A stretch of DNA of 64,000 bases from Alphaproteobacteria bacterium (lineage in GTDB: Bacteria; Pseudomonadota; Alphaproteobacteria; Sphingomonadales; Emcibacteraceae), in the NCBI GenBank assembly GCA_030428615.1, contig JAUIDN010000010.1, forward strand, positions 1 through 64,000, in the 5' to 3' direction. The notes under the pieces were generated by a model. The model worked only from the letters and a program-made list of their open reading frames with translations, had not been told where the DNA came from and made no database searches. The position numbers and the translations under genes were made by a program. This document shows, one piece after another, positions 35,260-46,454 of this stretch. Position 1 is the stretch's first letter, and every line of letters starts with the position of its first letter.

Positions 35260-36666
35260 TCACATGTGGATCGGTGATCCACCCGCAGCCATTGCCGCTT
35301 CCTTAACCGCTTCCGGTTCGGTGGGATGCGCGTGACAGGTATAAGCAATATCTTCAGCGGTTAACCCCTTTTCAATCGCAAGGGTGACTTCCGCAATCAT
35401 ATTACCCGCATCAGCACCAATAATGTGCGCGCCAACGACTTTATCCGTATCCTGGGATGACAGAATTTTTACAAACCCGTCCGTCTGGCTGTTTGCTTTA
35501 GCGCGGCTGTTTGCGGTAAAGGGGAATTTGCCAACATTGTACGCAATGCCTTCTTCCTTAAGCTGCTCTTCTGTTTTACCGACACTCGCCACTTCCGGCA
35601 TGGTATAAATCACGCCCGGGATCGCATCATAATTTACATGTCCTGCATATCCGGCGATAATTTCCGCCACCGCAATACCTTCGTCTTCGGCTTTGTGGGC
35701 AAGCATCGCGCCGCGCACCACGTCGCCGATAGCGTAAATGCCCGACACGTTGGTTTCAAAATGATCATTAATATCCACCTGTCCGCGGTCGGTCATTTTA
35801 ACACCTGCTTCGTCCAGGCCAAGGCCATCTGTGTACGGGCGACGACCAACAGACACCAGAACGGCATCAGCCTTAACCGTTTCAGCATCACCACCCGCAG
35901 CGGGCTCAATCGTTACAGTTGCACCGGTTTTTGTGGTTTTAACGGCGGTTACCTTTGATTTTAATTTAAACTTAAATCCTTGTTTTTTAAGAATTCTTGC
36001 GAAAGTTTTTGAAACTTCACCGTCCATTTCCGGTGTGATCCGGTCCATGAATTCGACGACCGTGACTTCTGCGCCAAGACGCTTCCAAACGGAGCCCAGC
36101 TCAAGCCCGATGACACCGCCGCCAATCACGACCAAATGTTTCGGTACTTTCGGAAGGCTTAAGGCACCAGTTGAAGAAACAACCATTTTTTCATCAATTT
36201 TAATACCGGGTAGGTTCGCAACATCGGACCCCGTGGCGATGACAATATTTTTTGCGTTAATTGATTGGACGCCGCCATCATTCAGCTCAACATCAACTTT
36301 GCCCTGACCGGCGACTTTGCCACGGCCTTTTACATAATCGACCTTGTTTTTCTTAAACAGAAACTCAATGCCATTTGTAAGATCCGTAACAACACCATCC
36401 TTATGGTTCATCATTTTTTTCAAATCGACGGAGACCTTACCGGTTTTAATCCCGTATTTTTCCAAGCCGCCATTTGCTTCATCAAAAAGTTCGGACGCAT
36501 GAAGAAGGGCTTTGGACGGGATACATCCGACATTAAGGCATGTACCACCAAGGCTGCCACGCATTTCAACGCAGGCGACTTTAAGACCCAGTTGTGCTGC
36601 GCGTATCGCTGCGACATAGCCGCCAGGTCCACCACCGATTATAACAACATCATAATTATCACTCAT
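35260..36666 (-). CDS. lpd: Dihydrolipoyl dehydrogenase (E3)
   Basis: A 468-residue FAD enzyme that reoxidises the lipoyl groups of 2-oxoglutarate (and possibly pyruvate) dehydrogenase with NAD. The FAD loop [10 protein letters not shown] is at 11-20. The redox-active disulfide is C43/C48 in [13 protein letters not shown], the NAD loop is [15 protein letters not shown], and the C-terminal dimer-interface His-Glu pair is in CHAHPTEPE. It follows sucB by 23 nt and ends the cluster. Confidence 0.96.
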   Translation of the reverse strand: MSDNYDVVIIGGGPGGYVAAIRAAQLGLKVACVEMRGSLGGTCLNVGCIPSKALLHASELFDEANGGLEKYGIKTGKVSVDLKKMMNHKDGVVTDLTNGIEFLFKKNKVDYVKGRGKVAGQGKVDVELNDGGVQSINAKNIVIATGSDVANLPGIKIDEKMVVSSTGALSLPKVPKHLVVIGGGVIGLELGSVWKRLGAEVTVVEFMDRITPEMDGEVSKTFARILKKQGFKFKLKSKVTAVKTTKTGATVTIEPAAGGDAETVKADAVLVSVGRRPYTDGLGLDEAGVKMTDRGQVDINDHFETNVSGIYAIGDVVRGAMLAHKAEDEGIAVAEIIAGYAGHVNYDAIPGVIYTMPEVASVGKTEEQLKEEGIAYNVGKFPFTANSRAKANSQTDGFVKILSSQDTDKVVGAHIIGADAGNMIAEVTLAIEKGLTAEDIAYTCHAHPTEPEAVKEAAMAAGGSPIHM

Positions 36667-36689
36667 TTCGAATTTCCACTTCTTATATA

Positions 36690-37931
36690 TTAAAGATCAA
36701 GGACAAGGCGCTGTGGATCTTCGAGGTTTTCTTTTACCCGCACAAGGAACGTAACCGCCCCCTTGCCATCAACAATACGGTGATCATAACTGAGCGAAAG
36801 ATACATCATCGGCCGGATGACAATTTCATCATCTACAACAACCGGGCGTTTTTGAATTGTATGCATACCCAATATGCCGGATTGCGGCGCATTAAGAATT
36901 GGTGATGACAGAAGCGACCCAAACACACCACCATTTGAAATGGTGAAGGTACCACCCATCATGTCATCCATTGCAAGCTTCCCGTCACGGGCCAACCCGC
37001 CAAGCCGGCTGATTTCTTTCTCAATATCAGCGAAGCTCAGGTTTTCGCAGTTACGTACCACCGGCACAACAAGACCCGCAGGCGTACTCGCCGCAACGCC
37101 GATGTTATAATAATTTTTATACACGATACTGTCATCGCGGATTTCCGCATTCACTTCTGGAATTTCTTTTAGGGCCGCTGTACAGGCTTTAGCGAAAAAA
37201 GACATAAAGCCAAGACGACAACCATGTTTCTTTTCAAACGTTTCCTTGTACTGAGCACGAAGCCCCATAACCGCTGACATATCCACTTCATTATAAGTTG
37301 TCAGCATTGCCGCCGTATTTTGCGCGTCTTTAAGACGTTTTGCAATTGTGCGACGAAGACGTGTCATTGGCACTATTTCTTCCTGCGGCGCTGCCATAAC
37401 GGTCGCAGCCGGTACCGCCGACCCTGGCTCAGCAGCGGATGAAGATGCGCCACCCGATAAATGTGCCAGAACGTCTGCTTTCGTGATTGTGCCGGCAGCA
37501 CCCGTACCCGTTACACTGGCCAGATCAACACCTTTTTCTTCAGCGAGCTTCGCGGCAGCCGGTCTTACATTTGAGCCGGCACCTGACCCTTTATTTGATG
37601 GCGCTGACTCTGGCGATGCTTTGGCAGGGGCAGCCTCCGCGGGTTTTTCCGCAGGTTCTGGTGCCGATGGCGCTTCTGATGCTTTACCGTGCGCAGTTTC
37701 ATCAATTTTACCGAGCAGGGCACCAACTTCAACGTTATCCCCTTCTTCTGCTGTAATTTCCGCTAAGGCACCAGACGCGGATGCCGTCACTTCAAGTGCA
37801 ACCTTATCGGTTTCAAGTTCGCAAATCACTTCGTCAACTGCCACCGCGTCTCCGACGGCTTTGTACCATTTTCCAACTGTGGCTTCAGATACTGATTCAC
37901 CGAGTACCGGTACATGGATTTCGACGGTCAT
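36690..37931 (-). CDS. sucB: 2-oxoglutarate dehydrogenase E2, dihydrolipoyl succinyltransferase
   Basis: This 413-residue E2 subunit has an N-terminal lipoyl domain (lipoylated K43 in [11 protein letters not shown]), an Ala/Pro/Glu-rich linker (about 80-118), a peripheral subunit-binding domain ([21 protein letters not shown], about 122-158) and a catalytic acyltransferase domain ending with [16 protein letters not shown], which holds the active-site His and Asp. It transfers succinyl from E1 to CoA. It has one lipoyl domain, as usual for the 2-oxoglutarate complex. The gap to sucA is 32 nt. Confidence 0.96.
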   Translation of the reverse strand: MTVEIHVPVLGESVSEATVGKWYKAVGDAVAVDEVICELETDKVALEVTASASGALAEITAEEGDNVEVGALLGKIDETAHGKASEAPSAPEPAEKPAEAAPAKASPESAPSNKGSGAGSNVRPAAAKLAEEKGVDLASVTGTGAAGTITKADVLAHLSGGASSSAAEPGSAVPAATVMAAPQEEIVPMTRLRRTIAKRLKDAQNTAAMLTTYNEVDMSAVMGLRAQYKETFEKKHGCRLGFMSFFAKACTAALKEIPEVNAEIRDDSIVYKNYYNIGVAASTPAGLVVPVVRNCENLSFADIEKEISRLGGLARDGKLAMDDMMGGTFTISNGGVFGSLLSSPILNAPQSGILGMHTIQKRPVVVDDEIVIRPMMYLSLSYDHRIVDGKGAVTFLVRVKENLEDPQRLVLDL

Positions 37932-37963
37932 ATGACCTTCTCCTTATTATTATTTTTTAAGTC

Positions 37964-40897
37964 TTATCTTTTTTCAATCGTTAATGCCTGATCAACAAGC
38001 GCGGCCTGTTCCGCTTTATGTCTTTCCATAAGCCCTGTCGCTGGCGATGCTGCCGCTTTTCGTCCGGCATAAATTGGCCGCTTGGCCTTACCGCCTGCTG
38101 CCACCATTGCTTCTTCGATATATGGATCAATATAGCTCCAGGAGCCCATATTTTTTGGTTCTTCCTGACACCAGACAACCTTTTCAAGGTTTTTGAAACG
38201 CTTTAATTCATTGGTCAGTGCTTCTGATGGGAATGGGTAAAGCTGTTCAATCCGCATGATATAAGTATCTTTTTGTTCGCGCGCATCGCGTTCTGCCATA
38301 ACATCATAATAAACCTTACCCGAACATAAAATGAGTCTCTTAATACCGGAAGGTTTGTTAATCTTGATTGTTTTGTGTGGATCGCTTTCCGCGTCATCCC
38401 AAAGAATACGGTGAAATTCAGATTTTTCACCCATATCCTGAATTTTTGACGTTGCCAGCTTGTGCCGCAATAGCGATTTTGGTGTCATGATAATCAATGG
38501 CTTACGGAATTTACGTTTCATCTGACGGCGAAGAACATGGAAATAATTCGCCGGGGTCGTACAATTTACAATCTGCATATTATCTTCCCCGCAAAGCTGT
38601 AGGAATCGTTCGAGACGTGCTGAGGAATGCTCCGGCCCCTGTCCTTCATAACCATGTGGAAGACATACAACAAGGCCGCTGAAACGCAGCCATTTTGATT
38701 CTGCGCTGGAAATGAACTGGTCAAATATCATTTGTGCACCGTTGGCAAAATCACCAAATTGTGCTTCCCAGATCACAAGGGCATTTGGTTCCGCCATGGT
38801 ATACCCATATTCAAAACCAAGAACCGCTTCCTCCGAAAGTGCACTATCAATCACTTCATAGGTAGCATGTGCGTCAGGCCCTTCACCAACATGCGCAAGC
38901 GGGGCATAACGTTCTTCGGTATCCTGATCGATAAATACACTATGACGCTGCGAAAATGTACCGCGTTGACTGTCCTGACCGGAGAGACGTACTCGATGGC
39001 CTTCACGAATAAGCGTTCCGAATGCAAGCGCTTCCGCGGTTGCCCAGTCAAAATTTTCACCGGTTTCAAACATGCGTGCTTTCGCATCAAGGGTACGTTG
39101 CAAAGTCCGGTGTATCTTAAAATCATCGGGTACGGTCGTCAGTACTCTTCCTATTTCTCTAAGCTGATCAACCGCTATACCAGTGTTGCTGCCGCGACGG
39201 ATGTCTGCATCGGGACGCTCAAGACCGGCCCAACTTCCGGCAAACCAGTCTGCTTTTTCCGGTTTATAATTTTTAGCGGCTTCAAATTCCACATCAAGAT
39301 AGGTGTGAAAATCCTTTACCATTTTCTCAGTATCTTCCTTGGTCAGCAGCCCTTCGCGGGCCAGCCTGTCCGCATAAATCTCGCGGGTGGACGGATGATT
39401 TTTAATCCGCTGATACATAAGGGGCTGTGTAAAGGAGGGTTCATCGCCTTCATTATGGCCAAATCTGCGGTAACAGAACATATCAACAACAATATCGGAT
39501 TTGAATTTCTGGCGATATTCTGTCGCGAGCTTCATCGCAAAAACAACCGCTTCCGGGTCATCCCCGTTCACATGAAACACCGGTGCCTGCACAGCTTTCG
39601 CCATATCAGAAGGGTATGGTGACGACCGCGAATAGTGCGGTGATGTCGTAAAACCGATCTGGTTATTCACAACAACATGTATCGTGCCACCTGTGCTGTA
39701 TCCTCTTAGTTCACTGAGTGCAAACCCTTCCGCGACAATGCCCTGTCCGGCAAACGCGGCGTCGCCATGCATAAGCAGGGTTAGAACACTTGTGCCACTC
39801 GTATCGTCGCGCTGGGTCAATTTCGCCCTTGTTTTACCAAGAGCAACGGGGTTCACCGCTTCCAGATGTGATGGGTTGGCCGTCAGTGACAAATGAACTT
39901 TGTTGCCATCAAACTCACGGTCAGATGAAGCCCCCAAATGGTATTTTACATCACCTGAACCTTCAATTTCATCGGGTGTGGAGGAGCCACCATGAAATTC
40001 ATGAAAAATCGCCTGAAATGGCTTGCTCATCACATTGGTAAGAACATTAAGTCTTCCGCGGTGAGGCATACCAAGAACGATTTCCTTAACACCATTTTGA
40101 CCACCGGTCTTGATAATCGCCTCCAAGGCAGGGATCAATGTTTCCGCACCGTCCAGACCAAAGCGTTTTGTCCCAACATATTTTTTAGCCAGGTATCCTT
40201 CAAACCCTTCTGCTTCGGTCAGTTTTTGCAGAATGGCTTTCTTACCTTCATTGGTAAACTGAATTTCCTTATCCCGTCCTTCTATACGCTCCAAAATCCA
40301 GCTTTTTTCTTCAGCACTGTTAATGTGCATAAATTCAACACCAAATGTAGAGCAATAGGTTCTATTCAATATCTCAAGAACTTCACGTACCGTGGCTTTC
40401 TCCAGCCCCAGCACGTTATCAAGGAAAATTTCGCGATCAAGATCGCCTTCGCCAAAGCCGTATGTTTCCGGATCAAGTTCCGAATGATAAGGTTTTTCAG
40501 TAAGCCCTAATGGATCAAGGTTTGCGTGCAGATGTCCCCGCACACGGTATGTTCGGATCATCATCAGGCACCGGATGGAATCCAGCGTCGCTTTTCTGAT
40601 GTCTTCTTCGCTCGCTGTTCCTTTTTCTTTCTTGACGGCGACTTCGAAACCCGGGTTAAGCGCAGCGATAAGATCATCACCACTGCCGTCATAAGGCCAG
40701 TCAGGACGCTTCCAGGATGCACCCGGCTTATCAATACCCGCCCCCATCAGGATACGTGCATCTTCCGCGAGTTCCTCAAAATATGCCCGCCAAGAAGGAT
40801 CAACTGATGACGGGTCGCGGGAATATCTTGCAAATAATTCCTCTACAAACGCGCCGCTGGCGCCATTAAAAAGATTGTCTTCGCTGTCTATACTCAT
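37964..40897 (-). CDS. sucA: 2-oxoglutarate dehydrogenase E1
   Basis: A 977-residue thiamine-diphosphate enzyme that decarboxylates 2-oxoglutarate. The N-terminal SGASGAFVEELFARYSRDPSSVDPSWRAYF segment is the family's E2-binding tail. The ThDP fold includes HGDAAFAGQGIVAE and NNQIGFTTSP, and the C-terminal transketolase-like part includes FGDFANGAQMIFDQF and LPHGYEGQGPEHSSARLERFLQ. Length and order match alphaproteobacterial SucA. The start at 40897 (MSIDSEDNLFNGAS) fits the family; the 68-nt gap to sucD has no strong terminator. Confidence 0.97.
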   Translation of the reverse strand: MSIDSEDNLFNGASGAFVEELFARYSRDPSSVDPSWRAYFEELAEDARILMGAGIDKPGASWKRPDWPYDGSGDDLIAALNPGFEVAVKKEKGTASEEDIRKATLDSIRCLMMIRTYRVRGHLHANLDPLGLTEKPYHSELDPETYGFGEGDLDREIFLDNVLGLEKATVREVLEILNRTYCSTFGVEFMHINSAEEKSWILERIEGRDKEIQFTNEGKKAILQKLTEAEGFEGYLAKKYVGTKRFGLDGAETLIPALEAIIKTGGQNGVKEIVLGMPHRGRLNVLTNVMSKPFQAIFHEFHGGSSTPDEIEGSGDVKYHLGASSDREFDGNKVHLSLTANPSHLEAVNPVALGKTRAKLTQRDDTSGTSVLTLLMHGDAAFAGQGIVAEGFALSELRGYSTGGTIHVVVNNQIGFTTSPHYSRSSPYPSDMAKAVQAPVFHVNGDDPEAVVFAMKLATEYRQKFKSDIVVDMFCYRRFGHNEGDEPSFTQPLMYQRIKNHPSTREIYADRLAREGLLTKEDTEKMVKDFHTYLDVEFEAAKNYKPEKADWFAGSWAGLERPDADIRRGSNTGIAVDQLREIGRVLTTVPDDFKIHRTLQRTLDAKARMFETGENFDWATAEALAFGTLIREGHRVRLSGQDSQRGTFSQRHSVFIDQDTEERYAPLAHVGEGPDAHATYEVIDSALSEEAVLGFEYGYTMAEPNALVIWEAQFGDFANGAQMIFDQFISSAESKWLRFSGLVVCLPHGYEGQGPEHSSARLERFLQLCGEDNMQIVNCTTPANYFHVLRRQMKRKFRKPLIIMTPKSLLRHKLATSKIQDMGEKSEFHRILWDDAESDPHKTIKINKPSGIKRLILCSGKVYYDVMAERDAREQKDTYIMRIEQLYPFPSEALTNELKRFKNLEKVVWCQEEPKNMGSWSYIDPYIEEAMVAAGGKAKRPIYAGRKAAASPATGLMERHKAEQAALVDQALTIEKR

Positions 40898-40965
40898 ATC
40901 ATTCGAGCCTGTTTTTTTATCTGAACGGTGCTAAGCGTTTATAATCACAAAGGATTTAAAAACGC

Positions 40966-41841
40966 TTAACCCTTCAGAACATCCATTAGTGTAGTTCCCA
41001 ATTCTGATGGGGATTCAGAAATAACGATACCCGCGCTTTTCATCGCTTCTATCTTATCTTCAGCACCACCTTTGCCGCCGGAAACGATAGCCCCAGCGTG
41101 ACCCATTGTCCGCCCGGGCGGGGCGGTACGTCCTGCGATAAAACCAACAACCGGCTTCTTGATCTTATGCGACTTAAGAAAATCAGCGGCTTCTTCCTCG
41201 GCGGAGCCACCAATTTCACCGATCATGATAATGGATTGGGTTTCGTCATCATTCAGAAAACCATCCAGAACATCGATAAAGTTGGTTCCGTTTACCGGAT
41301 CCCCGCCGATCCCGACACAGGTTGTCTGGCCAAGACCAACAACCGTTGTCTGGTGAACTGCTTCATATGTGAGAGTGCCTGAACGGGAGACAACACCGAC
41401 TGTGCCTTTTTTATGAATATGGCCCGGCATGATCCCAATCTTACATTCGCCCGGCGTAATAACACCCGGACAGTTTGGCCCGACAAGACGTGAGCCTGAG
41501 CCCTGCAAGGCACGTTTTACTTTGACCATATCCAGAACCGGAATGCCTTCTGTAATGCAGACAATAAGCTCTACTTTTGCGTCGATTGCTTCAAGAATTG
41601 CATCAGCGGCAAAGGGCGGGGGCACATAAATTACGGATGCATTTGCTTCCGTTTTATTCACCGCTTCATCAACAGTATTAAAAACCGGTAATCCAAGATG
41701 GTCTGTACCGCCCTTACCGGGGGTTACACCACCAACCATTTTCGTTCCATATGCAATTGCCTGCTCTGAATGGAACGTACCCTGAGCGCCAGTGAAACCC
41801 TGACAAATTACTTTTGTGTTTGCGTTTACAAATATAGACAT
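40966..41841 (-). CDS. sucD: Succinyl-CoA synthetase alpha subunit
   Basis: A 291-residue subunit that binds CoA and carries the phosphohistidine intermediate. The CoA-binding [15 protein letters not shown] (15-29) and the active-site His H248 in [19 protein letters not shown] are present. It works with SucC to convert succinyl-CoA to succinate with nucleoside triphosphate formation. Its start overlaps the last base of the sucC stop, so the two subunits are translationally coupled. Confidence 0.97.
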   Translation of the reverse strand: MSIFVNANTKVICQGFTGAQGTFHSEQAIAYGTKMVGGVTPGKGGTDHLGLPVFNTVDEAVNKTEANASVIYVPPPFAADAILEAIDAKVELIVCITEGIPVLDMVKVKRALQGSGSRLVGPNCPGVITPGECKIGIMPGHIHKKGTVGVVSRSGTLTYEAVHQTTVVGLGQTTCVGIGGDPVNGTNFIDVLDGFLNDDETQSIIMIGEIGGSAEEEAADFLKSHKIKKPVVGFIAGRTAPPGRTMGHAGAIVSGGKGGAEDKIEAMKSAGIVISESPSELGTTLMDVLKG

Positions 41842-43010
41842 TAGCTCGCCTCCTCCACAGCTTTGACAATTTTAACTGCAGCATCGCCAAGATCAGACGC
41901 AGATATAATATTCAGACCACTGTTATCCATGATCTCTTTCCCTTTTTCCACATTGGTCCCTTCAAGGCGCACAACGAGCGGCACATTCAATGATAATTCC
42001 TTCGCTGCGGCGACAACTCCCTCAGCAATCACATCACAGCGCATAATACCGCCGAATATATTGACCAGTATTCCTTCCACCGCGGGATCACTTAGAATAA
42101 TTTTAAACGCTTCGGTTACCCGCTCACGTGTTGCCCCGCCGCCAACATCAAGAAAGTTCGCAGGGCTTCCGCCTTTAAGTTTGATAATATCCATAGTCGC
42201 CATCGCCAAACCGGCACCATTGACCATACAGCCTATGCTACCGTCCAGCTTAATGTAACTTAGCTCATGTTTAGCGGCTTCAAGTTCCATCGGATCCTCT
42301 TCGGTTGGATCACGAAGTTCCTGAACATCCTTATGACGGAACAGTGAATTTCCATCGAAGCCCATTTTCGCATCTAGGACAATTACCTCATCGTCTTCGG
42401 TAACAACCAGTGGGTTGATCTCAAGCAATGAAGCGTCTTTTTCAATGAATGTCTTATAAAGAGAGCCGATTACCTTTGCGACGCCGCCTGCAGCCTTGCC
42501 GCTTAAGCCCATACCAAAGGCAACCTTGCGGCAATGAAAACCGGAAAGGCCGGATGCCGGATCAATCGTAACAGTAACAATTTTCTCTGGTGTTTCTTCA
42601 GCGACCTGTTCAATATCCATACCACCTTCGGATGATGCAATGATGGCAACGCGGCTGCTTGCCCGATCAACCAGAAGACTGACATAAAGCTCATTTGCAA
42701 TGGCACAGCCATCCTCTATATAAACCTGGTTAACCTTCTTGCCTGCCGGACCTGTCTGGTGCGTCACTAGGTTCATGCCGATAATCTCAGACGCAACCTT
42801 TCTAACTTCTTCAAGTGATTTGACAACTTTAACACCACCGCCTTTACCGCGACCACCGGCGTGAATTTGTGCTTTTACGACCCACACCGGACCACCGAGA
42901 TCCTTGGCCACTTGTTCTGCTTCATCGGCGGTATACGCGATACCACCATCCAGCACTGGAGCACCGTACTGTTTAAGCAGTTCCTTTGCCTGGTATTCAT
43001 GAATATTCAT
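41841..43010 (-). CDS. sucC: Succinyl-CoA synthetase beta subunit (ADP-forming)
   Basis: A 389-residue ATP-grasp subunit. The nucleotide site includes [17 protein letters not shown], and the C-terminal ligase domain holds [19 protein letters not shown] and [16 protein letters not shown]. The opening [16 protein letters not shown] is nearly invariant in the family. The 97-bp gap after mdh could hold a secondary promoter; otherwise it belongs to the same transcript as sucD. Confidence 0.97.
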   Translation of the reverse strand: MNIHEYQAKELLKQYGAPVLDGGIAYTADEAEQVAKDLGGPVWVVKAQIHAGGRGKGGGVKVVKSLEEVRKVASEIIGMNLVTHQTGPAGKKVNQVYIEDGCAIANELYVSLLVDRASSRVAIIASSEGGMDIEQVAEETPEKIVTVTIDPASGLSGFHCRKVAFGMGLSGKAAGGVAKVIGSLYKTFIEKDASLLEINPLVVTEDDEVIVLDAKMGFDGNSLFRHKDVQELRDPTEEDPMELEAAKHELSYIKLDGSIGCMVNGAGLAMATMDIIKLKGGSPANFLDVGGGATRERVTEAFKIILSDPAVEGILVNIFGGIMRCDVIAEGVVAAAKELSLNVPLVVRLEGTNVEKGKEIMDNSGLNIISASDLGDAAVKIVKAVEEAS

Positions 43011-43107
43011 AGGTTCTTACCTTTTTCTCTTTTTTAAGATCATTATTTTTATTCACCGTTGTAATCGATAAGGATTAAAGAATTCCTTACCAAAAATTAA
43101 TTATGAT

Positions 43108-44076
<969 letters not shown>

Positions 44077-44117
44077 TCATCTACTCCTTGAAAAAAGAGG
44101 GAGCGAAAGAATTCGAA

Positions 44118-44136
44118 TTGATCAATGACTGATCAA
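44118..44136. promoter_or_regulatory. Inverted repeat TTGATCA-N5-TGATCAA before mdh
   Basis: A perfect 7-bp inverted repeat with a 5-bp spacer lies 45-63 bp upstream of the mdh start, within the only sizeable gap (44074-44293) before the TCA cluster. Its position fits an operator or activator site controlling the cluster. The half-site spacing does not fit the FNR/CRP pattern, so the cognate regulator is unknown. Confidence 0.45.
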
Positions 44137-44293
44137 ACTATTGAGAACTTCCCCATCCCGAAATTAAAAATTCATTGTCTAAGGATGTAGCGCGAAATAG
44201 CCGTTTTAGCAACCGCCTACCTGCAATATTCGTACATGCAGCCACTCACGTATTAACCATAATTATCTTATAATTTTAAAATTGTTGCAAAAA

Positions 44294-45457
44294 TTATACG
44301 GCATGACCCTTGGCCAGATACTCCTTTGATTGCATTTCAATTAAACGGGAAACCGTTCTTTGAAATTCAAAATGGCCGTGGCCTTCCGCATATAACGCCT
44401 CAGGGGGGACTTCCGCACAACATAAAAATTTAACATTATTTTCGTAGAGAGCGTCAATAAAGGTAACAAATCTCTTGGCTTCATTGCGCTTTTCAGGACC
44501 AAGTTTCGGAATACCCACCATAATGATTGTATGATATTTCCATGCAAGCGCCAAATAATCAGCGGCCCCCAATGCGGCGCCACAGATTTTTTTAAAACTC
44601 ACAACCGCTACACCACGAGATGCAACCGGTACTTTTAATATTCTGCCTTGAATTGTTAATTCTTCGGGACCAACCTCACTCCTGTCATTGACCGTGTGGT
44701 CAGTTAAGCGCCAAAATGCATCGGAAAGAGCATCCGTTGCTTTGTCTCCAAGTGGATAATGATAAACTTCTACGCCTTTCATTCGTTCGAGTCGATAGTC
44801 AGTGGGGCCATCAAGCGCCTCGACATCCATTTTTTCCTTGATGAGTTCAATGGTTGGTAAAAACAAGCCTCTGTTCAAACCGTCTTTATAAAGATCGTCC
44901 GGAATCCTGTTTGACGTAAGCACCAACATCACACCCTTATCAAAAAGAGCACCAAACAACCTGCCAAGAATCATCGCATCCGTAACATCCGTTACCTGAA
45001 ATTCATCGAAACAGAGAAGTTTGCAGTTTGAAGAAATTTGAGCCGCTAGCGGCGAAATAGGATCATCCTCTGACGTACCCAATTTTTTTTGCCTGTCTTC
45101 CTTGCTCATATAACGCCAGTCATGCATTTCCCTATGCAACTCAAGCATAAATGCGTGAAAATGCACTCTTCGTTTATTTTTAATTGGCACAAGATTATAA
45201 AACAAATCCATCAGCATGGATTTTCCGCGGCCCACATCGCCATATATATAAATTCCCTTTGATGTTTTCTGCCTATTGCGTGATCGAAAAAGACTTTGTA
45301 AAAAACCACCCTGATTTCGGAGGTCCGTTTCGATTAGCTCTGCATATAAAATTTGCAATTTATCAACGATATGTGATTGAATAACATCTTCTTTAAGTTC
45401 CCCGCGACTTACCATTTCTCGGTAACGACTTACTGGATCGGCTGAAGTTTCACTCAT
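44294..45457 (-). CDS. zapE: Cell-division ATPase ZapE (AFG1-like)
   Basis: A 387-residue AFG1/ZapE-family ATPase. Walker A is GDVGRGKSMLMDLFY, Walker B is LLCFDEFQVTDV, and the arginine-containing sensor region follows (VLTSNRIPDDLYKDGLNR). In bacteria it associates with FtsZ and the division apparatus; the mitochondrial relative is LACE1/Afg1. Location directly upstream of mdh on the same strand is a common alphaproteobacterial arrangement. It diverges from the small-paralog genes. Confidence 0.94.
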   Translation of the reverse strand: MSETSADPVSRYREMVSRGELKEDVIQSHIVDKLQILYAELIETDLRNQGGFLQSLFRSRNRQKTSKGIYIYGDVGRGKSMLMDLFYNLVPIKNKRRVHFHAFMLELHREMHDWRYMSKEDRQKKLGTSEDDPISPLAAQISSNCKLLCFDEFQVTDVTDAMILGRLFGALFDKGVMLVLTSNRIPDDLYKDGLNRGLFLPTIELIKEKMDVEALDGPTDYRLERMKGVEVYHYPLGDKATDALSDAFWRLTDHTVNDRSEVGPEELTIQGRILKVPVASRGVAVVSFKKICGAALGAADYLALAWKYHTIIMVGIPKLGPEKRNEAKRFVTFIDALYENNVKFLCCAEVPPEALYAEGHGHFEFQRTVSRLIEMQSKEYLAKGHAV

Positions 45458-45510
45458 TATAATCGCTCTAAAAAAAGAGACCCCTCGTTATACTTTTAAT
45501 AACTTATATG

Positions 45511-45539
45511 GTTTATGGATTTAAATATTATCCATAAAC
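45511..45539. promoter_or_regulatory. 10-bp inverted repeat before the small-paralog genes
   Basis: GTTTATGGAT and ATCCATAAAC (45511-45520, 45530-45539) form a perfect 10-bp stem with a 9-nt loop, ending 20 nt before the first small-paralog start and lying between it and the divergent zapE gene. It may be an operator, or a leader hairpin close to the AAGGGA ribosome site. Confidence 0.4.
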
Positions 45540-45559
45540 GACTTTAAAAGGGATAAAAA

Positions 45560-45772
45560 ATGAAAAAAACTTTTGAAATATCCGTTTATAACACCGAGGT
45601 GCGCGACGCTGTTCAAAACAAGCGCAATCACCCGAGTTTTGAAGCTACGTGGGCGGATACTCATCTTATCCTTATTCAGGCATATACCGCTGACGAAGCA
45701 TTGGCCATTTGTCGGCGCAAGCACCCTGAAAAAATGGGTTTTGTTTTAGGTGACGTTACAGAAGCACTTTAA
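45560..45772 (+). CDS. Small unknown protein, paralog family member 1
   Basis: A 70-residue acidic/basic mixed protein, unrecognised. It shares a clear pattern with the next two genes: [YF]N-x-EVR near residues 10-15, a His-Pro-type turn, a WAD/WAE box, a hydrophobic strand (LILIQA here), an alanine-rich helix (ADEALAICRRK) and HPEKMGF-V. The alternation suggests a compact alpha/beta domain without membrane segment or signal peptide. AAGGGA precedes the ATG. It is the shortest copy, with little beyond the common core. Confidence 0.8.
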   Translation: MKKTFEISVYNTEVRDAVQNKRNHPSFEATWADTHLILIQAYTADEALAICRRKHPEKMGFVLGDVTEAL

Positions 45773-45815
45773 GGCACCGGCATAGAATAAAAATTTATAA
45801 GTAGACTATCTTGTT

Positions 45816-46088
45816 ATGAGCACAGACGTAATTGCAGAACACAGAAATACCAATATATATGAAGTCGTCATGTATAATACTGAGGTACGCAAATATGTTG
45901 AATTTGACGAAAAGCACCCAAGGTATGATGATGGCTGGGCTGATTCACGATATATCGAATTGCCTGCCCTCAATATCAGAAGCGTGATAAAGAAAATCCG
46001 CGCCAGATATCCCCGGAAACGCGGTTTTAAAATCACCGCAATTACCCAAATTCCGGAATTTACTTACGATAAAAGAGAAAAATTTTAA
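45816..46088 (+). CDS. Small unknown protein, paralog family member 2
   Basis: A 90-residue member of the three-gene paralog set, with a longer N-terminus (about 14 residues) and a C-terminal basic tail (TYDKREKF). The core aligns with copy 1 and 3: YNTEVRKYV, KHPRYDDGWADSRYIEL, then an Ile/Arg-rich helix (IRSVIKKIRARYPRKRGF). It is markedly more basic than copy 3, so the copies have diverged in surface charge. No strong Shine-Dalgarno is visible, and the gap to copy 1 is 43 nt. Function unknown. Confidence 0.78.
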   Translation: MSTDVIAEHRNTNIYEVVMYNTEVRKYVEFDEKHPRYDDGWADSRYIELPALNIRSVIKKIRARYPRKRGFKITAITQIPEFTYDKREKF

Positions 46089-46204
46089 AATTCTACTTTT
46101 CAATGTTTTTACTAAAATTTTAGACTTTCTTTTACAGTTTTAACATCTTTCCAGAATAGCATATGGCCATATTTAACGATTCATTAGAATTAATAGAGTA
46201 AGAG

Positions 46205-46210
46205 TATAAT
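46205..46210 (+). promoter_or_regulatory. Possible -10 element before small paralog 3
   Basis: A perfect TATAAT lies 19 nt before the start of the third paralog within a 141-bp AT-rich gap. The matching -35 element is weak, so this is only a candidate for a separate promoter. Confidence 0.3.
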
Positions 46211-46229
46211 AGTAAAGCGAGAGTATAAA

Positions 46230-46454
46230 ATGTCAGATGATCTACATATTTTTGAATTTTCCATATTTAACAAGGAAGTAAGAGACCTTGTGCAAATGGG
46301 TGATTCCCATAATCAGCTTGACGATAGCTGGGCTGAACAACGTTACATTCAAATTGAAGCCCCAACCGAAGACGCCGCTATGGCTGAAGCACGGCGCCGC
46401 TTTCCGGAGAAAAAGGGGTTTGTCTTCACAAGCGTCATAAGATTTCTGGATTAA
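46230..46454 (+). CDS. Small unknown protein, paralog family member 3
   Basis: A 74-residue acidic member of the paralog set, with FNKEVRDLVQMG, LDDSWAEQRYIQIEAPTEDAAMAEARRRFPEKKGFVFTSV. It is probably closest to the ancestral form, since the D-x-WA-[DE]-xRYI box and PEKKGFV match each of the other copies in part. Its stop codon overlaps the convergent L,D-transpeptidase gene by 4 nt. No domain is recognised and no function can be assigned. Confidence 0.8.
   Translation: MSDDLHIFEFSIFNKEVRDLVQMGDSHNQLDDSWAEQRYIQIEAPTEDAAMAEARRRFPEKKGFVFTSVIRFLD

Noticed and set aside
38732-39622. A 296-codon open frame on the plus strand
   Set aside because: It is antisense to conserved sucA sequence; its composition mirrors the opposite codons and it has no independent support.
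44118-44136. FNR/CRP-type site before mdh
   Set aside because: The half-sites TTGAT and ATCAA are present, but 9 bp apart rather than the 4 bp of FNR boxes.
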